Shown: in pieces, positions 27,071 to 33,751 of the stretch | Layout of the letters: every line of letters starts with the position of its first letter | Position numbering within the stretch: the first letter of the stretch is position 1 | NCBI GenBank assembly: GCA_014730065.1 | Contig: WJIW01000603.1 | Span: 1-33,751, forward strand | DNA: 33,751 bases | From: Armatimonadia bacterium | GTDB taxonomy: Bacteria > Armatimonadota > Zipacnadia > UBA1398 | Direction: 5' to 3' | Translations under genes and position numbers: made by a program | Notes under the pieces: model-generated | Database searches by the model: none | What the model was told of the DNA's origin: nothing | Seen by the model: only the letters and a program-made list of their open reading frames with translations

Positions 27071-30000
27071 GGGCCTGAACGGTGAAGGGTTTTTGGAGGA
27101 AGTTGATGCCCTGCTCCATGACGCCCCGATCGGTCAGGACGTTGTCGGAGTATCCGGACATGTAGAGCACCTTTATGTGGGGATCGATGCGGCGGATGGT
27201 GTCGTATAGCTCCCTGCCGTTCATGCCCGGCATGATGACATCGGTGATGAGCAGGTCGATGGGACCGTTGCCGCGATCCAGCAGCTTCAGGGCCTCGCCG
27301 CCGTCCTGAGCCACCAGCACCTGGTACCCGCGCCGCTCCAGTAGAGATTGGGTCATGCCGCGAACCTGCTCATCATCCTCAACCAGGAGGACCCTCTCGC
27401 TGCCCCCCAGTGATTCGGCAACCAGCGCAGGCTGCTGTGCGGCCGTCTGGTCGACCTCGGCAACGGGAAGGCTGACCTGGAACGTGGCGCCCTGGCCCGG
27501 CTCGCTGTAAACCCGGACCTCCCCGCCGTGCTGCTTGATGATCCCGTAGACGATGGACAGCCCGAGCCCCGTGCCCTCCTCCTTGGGCTTGGTGGTGAAG
27601 AAGGGCTCGAAGAGCTGGGCCTGCATCTCGGGCGGGATGCCCTGGCCCGTATCGGTCACGGACAGGGTGACGTACGGGCCGGGCTCGACCTCCGACGAAG
27701 CGGCATCGAACACCCGTACCCCTGTCTCGATGGTGAGGGTGCCTCCGTCGGGCATGGCGTCCTGAGCGTTGACCGCCAGGTTCATGATGACCTGCTCGAG
27801 CTGCCCCACATCGGCCGTCACCGGCGGCAGGGATGGCGCCGCCACCGTCCTGATCTCGATGTCCTCCCGCAGGGTGCGTCTGATCAGCTTGCCGAAATCG
27901 CTCAGTACCTCGTTCAGATCGACATGCTTGACCTCCAGCATCTGCTTGCGGCTGAAGGCCAAGAGCTGGCGCACCAGGTCGCGCGCCCGCATGCCCGCAC
28001 TGAGCATCTGCTGGATCTGCTGAGCCCGTGGATCCGATGCGTCCAGATCCTCGAGCAGAATCTCGCCATAGCCGATGATGGGCGCCAGCAGGTTGTTCAG
28101 GTCGTGGGCGACCCCGCCCGCAAGCCGGCCTACCGACTCGATGCGCTGCGCTTGGTGCACCTGGGCCTGGAGGTCGGCCTGGGCCGCTTCGGCCTCCTTC
28201 CGCTCGGTCACGTCCCTAGCGATGCCCACGTACATGATGGGGTTGCCGTCGTCGTCGAACATGGCGGCACCGTTGGACGTATGCCACCGGATCTCCCCGC
28301 CGGGCCGGATGACCCGGTATTCCACGCTCTGGTCCGGGGTCCCCGTGCTCAAGACCTGCCCCAGGAACTCGTCGCACAGGTGTACATCCTCGGGATGCAC
28401 ATAGGGCCTGAATGACCTGCCCGTCGCCGCCTCGGCCGGTTCGCCCATGTGCTCGAGCCAGTTGGGCGACACGTACGTGAACACCCCTTCGGCGTTGAGG
28501 GCGTAGACGATGTCATTGGCATTCTCGACGAAGGACCGGAACCGGTGCTCGCTCTCACGCAAGGCCTCCTCGGCCCGGCGCTGCTCGGTGATGTTCTGGG
28601 TGATGATGATGACGTGACCGGTGAAGGAGCCATTGAGCCGGATGGGTATGCCCCGGTTGGCGTACAGGTTCCCCGCGTATTCCACCTCATAGTACACCTC
28701 CTCGCCCGCCACGGCCCGGCGCGTGTGCGGCTCCACTATGGGCCACAGGTCGGGGAAGACCTCGGAGACATGCCGGCCGACCACCTCCTCCGACCTCAGC
28801 CCCACCCTGGCGAACTCCTGACCGTCGGCGGCGAGGTAGTGCATGCTTCCGTCCAACAGGAACAGGGCCCCGTCGGGGAAGTGGGCCGCCAGCGAGCGGT
28901 AGCGCGCTTCGCTCTCCCGGCGTGCCGCCTCGGCCTCCTTACGCTCCGTCACATCGGAGGTGAAGGCATCGATGGTGAAGCTGCCGTCGTCGTACCGGTC
29001 GGCGATCCGGGCGTCCATGACAAGCCAGATGATCCGGCCGGTCCATGTGCGGGCCCGGTACTCAAAACCCTCAACGTAGCCATGGGCGGTTAGCTGCTCC
29101 AGGAACCTGTCTCGGGTGCCTTCGTCCACGTACAGGTCTCGGGCCAGGTCGGTGTAGTTCGCCAGGGCGTGCTCGACGGAATCGAAGCCGAGAATCCGCG
29201 CCATGGTGCTGTTGATCGCCAGCGGGCGGCCCGACGAGTGAGTCGTAACGATGCCGATGGGGGCGTTCCCGAAGGTATCGCGGAAGCGCTTCTCCCTCTC
29301 GACCAGCGCTCTTTGGGCTCGGTTCCGTTCGGTGACATCGACGGCCATGGCGTACGTGACGCCCTCTTCGGGCACCGGATGGGAGTTCCACTCCAGCTCC
29401 ACATACTCGCCGTCCTTCCGGCGGTAGCGGTTGGAGAAGGCGATGACCTCATGGCCCTCCCGGAGCTTCTCTTCGACGATCCGTGTGGTGGGCTCCACGT
29501 CGTCGGGGTGGATGAACTCGTAGAAGGGCTGCCCGAGGAGCTCCTCCTGGCTGTACCCCAGCACCGTCTCGAAGGCGGGGTTGACCTGCATGAAAGTCGC
29601 CGTCTGGATGTCAGCGACGCAGATCAGGGCCGAGGACATCTCACAGAACCGGCTGTAGGTATCCTGGACCCGGCGCGCCTCGGTCACGTCCAGCGCAATG
29701 GAGTAGGTGACGCCATCCTCCTCAACGGGACGCGCGTTCCACTCCAGCTCGGCGTACGAGCCGTCTTTGCGGCGGTAGCGATTGGAGAAGGCGATGACTG
29801 GCAACCCCTGCTCCAGTCTCTCTCGCACAACTGCGTTGGTGGGCTCCACATCGTCTGGGTGCATGAACTCGTAGAAGGCATGCCCCACCATCTCGTCGGC
29901 GGTGTATCCGAGCACCCGCTCGAAGGCTGGATTGACCTGAAGGAACGTATCCGTCTTCAGATCGGCGATGCAGATCAGCGCATCGGCCATCTCGCATAGC

Positions 30001-31346
30001 CGGCCGTAGGCATCACGGGCCTGGCGCGCCTCGGTAGTGTCCAGAAGAATGCCCTCGAACGCCGTCACGTTGCCCCGCTCGTCACGCCGAAGGGTCGTTC
30101 GATCATCAACCCAGCGCACTTCTCCGTCGCCATCGAATACACGGTAGGGCTGGTGCTCGAGCGCGGATGTATGTGGATCCTGAGCCGCCTGGGTAACCTC
30201 GGCTCGCACCCGGTCCAGATCGCCCGGATGGATCAGATTCTCGTACGGGAGAACGCCGGACAGCAGATCGTCTCTACTCCAGCCGAACACGGCCTCCGCG
30301 CCCTCGGAGACGTACTCGACCGGCCACCCCTCGCGATTGGCCCATACCATCGCCACCGCCGGGCTCCGGTTGATGATGTCGGTGGTCTGCCTGAGAAGGA
30401 CGCGCTGCTCGTACTCCTCGGTCACATCGCGGAACACCATGACCGTGCCCGTGACCTCGCCCCCCGGGCCCCGGATGGGTGCGGCGCTGTCGGCGATCTG
30501 CCTGACGCTCCCATCCCGGGCGGTGAGGCACGTATGGTTTGCCAGGCCCACCACAGTGCCCTCAGCCAGGACCCGGTCGACGGGGTTGTCGGCGGGCTCG
30601 CCTGTGACGGCATGGCGGATGTTGAAGATGGAATCCAGGGGCTCGCCCCGGGCTTCGGCCAGCGACCAGCCGGTTAGCTCCTCTGCGACCGGGTTCATAC
30701 GTACGACCCGGCCCTGTAGGTCGGTGGCGATCACGGCATCCCCGATGGAATCGAGCGTCACCGCCAGCTCACGCCGGCTGCGCCGCATGGCTCCATAGCT
30801 GCGTATGCTGACCATGCCCGCCGCGGACACGATACCAACCAGCAGCATCTCCACGGCATAGGGCTGTTCGCGCCAGCCGTCAACGATCGCACCGAGGAGT
30901 GGCTCGTCATGCAAATACGCCAGCACGGCCCAGACGGCGGGGGTGCTGAAGGCTTGGTAGACGACCACGATACACGCGAACCAGCCGACGCCGTACACGG
31001 CCATATTGCCCTGCCGAGACAGCACCCTGGAGTGCACCAGACGTAGCAAGGTAATCGCCGGAACGGCATACAGCATGTTGCCGAGGAAGGCGACGTACAG
31101 CGGCACCTCATGGGGGCCGGCCACGGCCAGTATCGCGGCCAGAAGCAGCGCCACCCACCAGCGCCTCAGGAGTACTGCGCCGACGTACCCAAAGGCCCAG
31201 CGGCCTTCGATGTACGTCTCCGTGTGGGGGATCTGGACGTTCAGGTACGCGGCAGCGAAGCCCAGGCCGCCGCACACGAGCAGGATCCCCAGCTCCCGCC
31301 GCTGACCTTCGTCGAGCAATGGCTTCGTCGTCCCTGCCTCCGCCAT
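27033..31346 (-). CDS. Membrane-anchored hybrid histidine kinase with about seven PAS domains, HisKA, HATPase and REC
   Basis: N-terminal multi-TM region; seven PAS-like segments; VGRLAGGVAHDLNNLLAPIIGYGEILLEDL; VTDTGQGIPPEMQAQLFEPFFTTKPKEEGTGLGLSIVYGII; ERVLLVEDDEQVRGM...DLLITDVIMPGMNG. Confidence 0.94.
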   Translation of the reverse strand: MAEAGTTKPLLDEGQRRELGILLVCGGLGFAAAYLNVQIPHTETYIEGRWAFGYVGAVLLRRWWVALLLAAILAVAGPHEVPLYVAFLGNMLYAVPAITLLRLVHSRVLSRQGNMAVYGVGWFACIVVVYQAFSTPAVWAVLAYLHDEPLLGAIVDGWREQPYAVEMLLVGIVSAAGMVSIRSYGAMRRSRRELAVTLDSIGDAVIATDLQGRVVRMNPVAEELTGWSLAEARGEPLDSIFNIRHAVTGEPADNPVDRVLAEGTVVGLANHTCLTARDGSVRQIADSAAPIRGPGGEVTGTVMVFRDVTEEYEQRVLLRQTTDIINRSPAVAMVWANREGWPVEYVSEGAEAVFGWSRDDLLSGVLPYENLIHPGDLDRVRAEVTQAAQDPHTSALEHQPYRVFDGDGEVRWVDDRTTLRRDERGNVTAFEGILLDTTEARQARDAYGRLCEMADALICIADLKTDTFLQVNPAFERVLGYTADEMVGHAFYEFMHPDDVEPTNAVVRERLEQGLPVIAFSNRYRRKDGSYAELEWNARPVEEDGVTYSIALDVTEARRVQDTYSRFCEMSSALICVADIQTATFMQVNPAFETVLGYSQEELLGQPFYEFIHPDDVEPTTRIVEEKLREGHEVIAFSNRYRRKDGEYVELEWNSHPVPEEGVTYAMAVDVTERNRAQRALVEREKRFRDTFGNAPIGIVTTHSSGRPLAINSTMARILGFDSVEHALANYTDLARDLYVDEGTRDRFLEQLTAHGYVEGFEYRARTWTGRIIWLVMDARIADRYDDGSFTIDAFTSDVTERKEAEAARRESEARYRSLAAHFPDGALFLLDGSMHYLAADGQEFARVGLRSEEVVGRHVSEVFPDLWPIVEPHTRRAVAGEEVYYEVEYAGNLYANRGIPIRLNGSFTGHVIIITQNITEQRRAEEALRESEHRFRSFVENANDIVYALNAEGVFTYVSPNWLEHMGEPAEAATGRSFRPYVHPEDVHLCDEFLGQVLSTGTPDQSVEYRVIRPGGEIRWHTSNGAAMFDDDGNPIMYVGIARDVTERKEAEAAQADLQAQVHQAQRIESVGRLAGGVAHDLNNLLAPIIGYGEILLEDLDASDPRAQQIQQMLSAGMRARDLVRQLLAFSRKQMLEVKHVDLNEVLSDFGKLIRRTLREDIEIRTVAAPSLPPVTADVGQLEQVIMNLAVNAQDAMPDGGTLTIETGVRVFDAASSEVEPGPYVTLSVTDTGQGIPPEMQAQLFEPFFTTKPKEEGTGLGLSIVYGIIKQHGGEVRVYSEPGQGATFQVSLPVAEVDQTAAQQPALVAESLGGSERVLLVEDDEQVRGMTQSLLERRGYQVLVAQDGGEALKLLDRGNGPIDLLITDVIMPGMNGRELYDTIRRIDPHIKVLYMSGYSDNVLTDRGVMEQGINFLQKPFTVQALTEQVRRVLDQA

Positions 31347-31373
31347 CTCCCAAGAACTCCCCGCTCACGCATC

Positions 31374-31429
31374 CATGCCCCGTCACATGTGTTCCACACC
31401 TGGCCAGCTCAACCCTACCCCGGGGCATG
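31374..31429. repeat. 9-bp inverted repeat in the divergent kinase/sulfatase intergenic region
   Basis: CATGCCCCG (31374-31382) / CGGGGCATG (31421-31429), 38-nt spacer. Confidence 0.5.
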
Positions 31430-31515
31430 TTAGCTCTCACAGGCCCGCGGACGCATCTCGGCGAACAGGGGTTTCGGTAGAGCATATGAACCAGAGCCCG
31501 AGAGGAGTCGGCCCC

Positions 31516-32949
31516 ATGGACCGGCGGCAGTTCCTGACCGGCAGCTCGCTCACGACCGCGGCGATGGCCCTAGCATGGCTCGGCGCGGGTAACGGAAAGG
31601 CGGCCCAAGTGAGACGACCCAACATCCTCTTCGCCATAGCCGACGATCAGTCGGCGGCCCATACCAGCATCGGCGGCGACCCCGTCGTCGAGACCCCCAA
31701 CTTCGACCGCATCGCCACTGAGGGGGTGCGCTTCACCAACGCATACTGCTCTTCGCCCTCATGCACCCCCTCTCGAGGCGCCATCCTAACGGGCCAGCAC
31801 ATCTGGCGGTTGGGCCAGGGCGGATCGCTGTGGAGCGCCCTGCCCAGCGAGCATGCCGTGTACCCTGATCTGCTCGAGGCCGCCGGGTACCACGTGGGAT
31901 TCGCGCGCAAAGGATGGGGGCCGGGCAGCCACGAGGCCAGCGGGTGGCCGCGCAACCCCGCGGGCGACCGCTACGACGGCCTCGGCGACTTCCTGGAGGA
32001 TCGACCCAGGGACGCGCCCTTCTGCTTCTGGTTCGGAAGCCACGAGCCCCATCGCCCGTACGAGCGCGGGTCGGGTGTGGACTCCGGCATGGACCCCGGC
32101 GCCGTCCGGGTGCCCGCCATGCTGCCCGACGCTCCCGAGGTCAGGAGCGACATCTGCGACTACCTCCTGGAGTGCCAGACCTTCGACAGGCAGGTCGGCG
32201 CCATGCTCGACATGCTGGAGGACCGGGGCGAGCTGGACAACACACTGATTGTGATGACCAGCGATAACGGCATGCCCTTCCCCCGAGCCAAGGCCAACCT
32301 CTACGACTGGGGCACCCGCATGCCCATGGCCGTCCGATGGGGAGAGGCCGTATCCCCGGGGCGCGTGGTGGACGACTACGTGGACCTGGCCGACGTGGCG
32401 CCCACTTTCCTGGAAGTGGCGGGGCTGGAGCCCACCGAGCACATGACGGCCCGGAGTCTCGCGGGCATCCTCACGGGCGAGGGCGAGGGGCGAATCGATC
32501 CCTTGCGAGACCGCATCTACCTGGGTCGCGAGCGCCACGCGTGGGTGCGTGAGGGGAACCTGGGCTATCCATGCAGGGCCCTCCGGAGCGACGAGTACCT
32601 GTACATCCGGAACTTCGAGCCCGATCGATGGCCCGCGGGCGATCCGCCGGGGTATGGGGACATCGATGGCGGGCCAACCAAGGCGTACCTGCTGGAGCAT
32701 CGCGATGACCCGGAGGTCGCCCCCCTCTTCGAGCTGGCCTGCGCGAAGCGGCCGGCCGAGGAGCTGTACCACCTGCCGAGTGACCCCGATCAGATGAACA
32801 ATGTGGCCGGGGACCCGGCGCATGCCGAGGCCCGGGACGGTCTGTGGGGCCAGCTCGAGCGATACCTGGACGAGACGGGCGATCCTCGGGCTCAAGGCGG
32901 GGGGGACATCTTCGAGACCGACCAGTACTTCGGCCGGCCCCACGTGTAG
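31516..32949 (+). CDS. Tat-exported sulfatase, sulfamidase (heparan N-sulfatase)-like
   Basis: Tat signal MDRRQFLTGSSLTTAAMALAWLG; NILFAIADDQSAAHTSIGG; SSPSCTPSRGAILTGQ (CTPSR formylglycine motif); LIVMTSDNGMPFPRAKANLYDWGTRMPM, reminiscent of sulfamidases. SD GAGAGGAG before ATG 31516. Confidence 0.92.
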   Translation: MDRRQFLTGSSLTTAAMALAWLGAGNGKAAQVRRPNILFAIADDQSAAHTSIGGDPVVETPNFDRIATEGVRFTNAYCSSPSCTPSRGAILTGQHIWRLGQGGSLWSALPSEHAVYPDLLEAAGYHVGFARKGWGPGSHEASGWPRNPAGDRYDGLGDFLEDRPRDAPFCFWFGSHEPHRPYERGSGVDSGMDPGAVRVPAMLPDAPEVRSDICDYLLECQTFDRQVGAMLDMLEDRGELDNTLIVMTSDNGMPFPRAKANLYDWGTRMPMAVRWGEAVSPGRVVDDYVDLADVAPTFLEVAGLEPTEHMTARSLAGILTGEGEGRIDPLRDRIYLGRERHAWVREGNLGYPCRALRSDEYLYIRNFEPDRWPAGDPPGYGDIDGGPTKAYLLEHRDDPEVAPLFELACAKRPAEELYHLPSDPDQMNNVAGDPAHAEARDGLWGQLERYLDETGDPRAQGGGDIFETDQYFGRPHV

Positions 32950-32969
32950 ACCGGAAGAGGAGACAGCTC

Positions 32970-33751
32970 ATGCCCCTCATGCTCACGCTAGTCGTCGGCG
33001 CATCTCTGGTCGGCCAGCCCGGCCTCACGAGCGACGGCTACACCCTTCGGCTCGCGGGCGACCAGCGCCAGCTCGTCGTCGAAGGCCCGGGAGGCGTGGA
33101 GATCGGCCGCGCCTCCATCTGCGAGCTGGGACTTGCCGATGGGTCGCGGGTCGACATGAGCCAGGGCCGGGTGCGAGCCAGTCAGGACGGCCCCACGATG
33201 AGCCTGGAGCTGATCCGTGGCGACCTCTCCGCAGTGGTGCTCATCACCGCCGGGGACGGCCAATTCGACATCGACCTGGCCGTTGCCACCAGCGGCCCTA
33301 CGGTGCTCTGGGCCCAGTGCCCCGGGCCGCTCCGATTCGACGAGGCCGCCGTGGAGCGCATGATCACGCCCACGAACGGTAACTTCGGGGTCGGCCTGGA
33401 GCTGCTGCCGGGCTTCTTCAGCGACCAAGCGGCCGTAGATGCCAGAGCGTGGACGGGCGAGCTGGCGGGAGGCGATGGCTACCGCCGACTCCTCGGCGGC
33501 GATCCCGTCATGCGGCCCGACCAGGACGTCCCCGTACCCCTGACGGTCACGCCCGAGGGCGCACAGATCCTCACCCCGGGCGCGGCGGAAGCGCTCGATG
33601 GTGCCTCGGCCATTGTCAACCGACCACCCTCCGACGAAGTGCCGGCCACCGCCCTGATAGCCTCCGAGCATGGTGCCTGGCTATCGCTTGCACCCATGGG
33701 CGATGGCGGCGTTCTCTGGATCGGGGGCGCCGTCCAGGAGGACCAGCGGCC
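32970..33751 (+). CDS. Secreted protein of unknown function (3' truncated by window edge)
   Basis: Translated by hand, absent from ORF track: MPLMLTLVVGASLVGQPGLTSDGYTLRLAGDQRQLVVEGPGGVEIGRASICELGLADGSRVDMSQGRVRASQDGPTMSLELIRGDLSAVVLITAGDGQFDIDLAVATSG..., open to the window end. SD AAGAGGAG; 20 bp after the sulfatase stop. Confidence 0.75.
   Translation, partial: MPLMLTLVVGASLVGQPGLTSDGYTLRLAGDQRQLVVEGPGGVEIGRASICELGLADGSRVDMSQGRVRASQDGPTMSLELIRGDLSAVVLITAGDGQFDIDLAVATSGPTVLWAQCPGPLRFDEAAVERMITPTNGNFGVGLELLPGFFSDQAAVDARAWTGELAGGDGYRRLLGGDPVMRPDQDVPVPLTVTPEGAQILTPGAAEALDGASAIVNRPPSDEVPATALIASEHGAWLSLAPMGDGGVLWIGGAVQEDQR

Noticed and set aside
31786-32943. 385-aa - ORF
   Set aside because: Antisense to the second sulfatase.
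1-33751. CRISPR array, tRNA/rRNA, transposase/IS ends, toxin-antitoxin or phage defence system
   Set aside because: No regularly spaced repeats, cloverleaf, rRNA-like sequence or transposase motifs were seen; the caspase-like pair has lipoprotein signals and lacks an obvious defence partner, so a defence role is not claimed.

Overview
GC-rich bacterial chromosomal window with about 17 protein genes. No rRNA, tRNA, CRISPR array or transposase was recognised. Two edge-truncated genes are missing from the ORF track and were translated by hand: a Ski2-like SF2 helicase (<1..1357, -) and a secreted protein of unknown function (32970..>33751, +). The theme is extracellular glycan breakdown plus signalling: a GH33-type sialidase with two BNR propellers, a GH95-like fucosidase, two sulfatases (one sulfamidase-like), two right-handed beta-helix proteins, a xylose-isomerase-like TIM barrel and a URO-D family protein. 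Also present are two PAS hybrid histidine kinases, a class III cyclase/ATPase/TPR protein and an orphan YjfB-like protein. The best candidate for something undescribed is a divergently transcribed pair of paralogous predicted lipoproteins (22796..24841 - and 25043..27070 +). Each has a caspase/CHAT/gingipain-like His...Cys core with exactly 82 residues between the putative catalytic His and Cys, followed by an IPT/TIG-like domain. A second candidate is a secreted TolB-like propeller fused to a C-terminal cyclophilin domain (16791..18464). Several intergenic dyads and overlapping convergent gene ends are also reported. All family calls are from motif recognition by eye; no searches were run.
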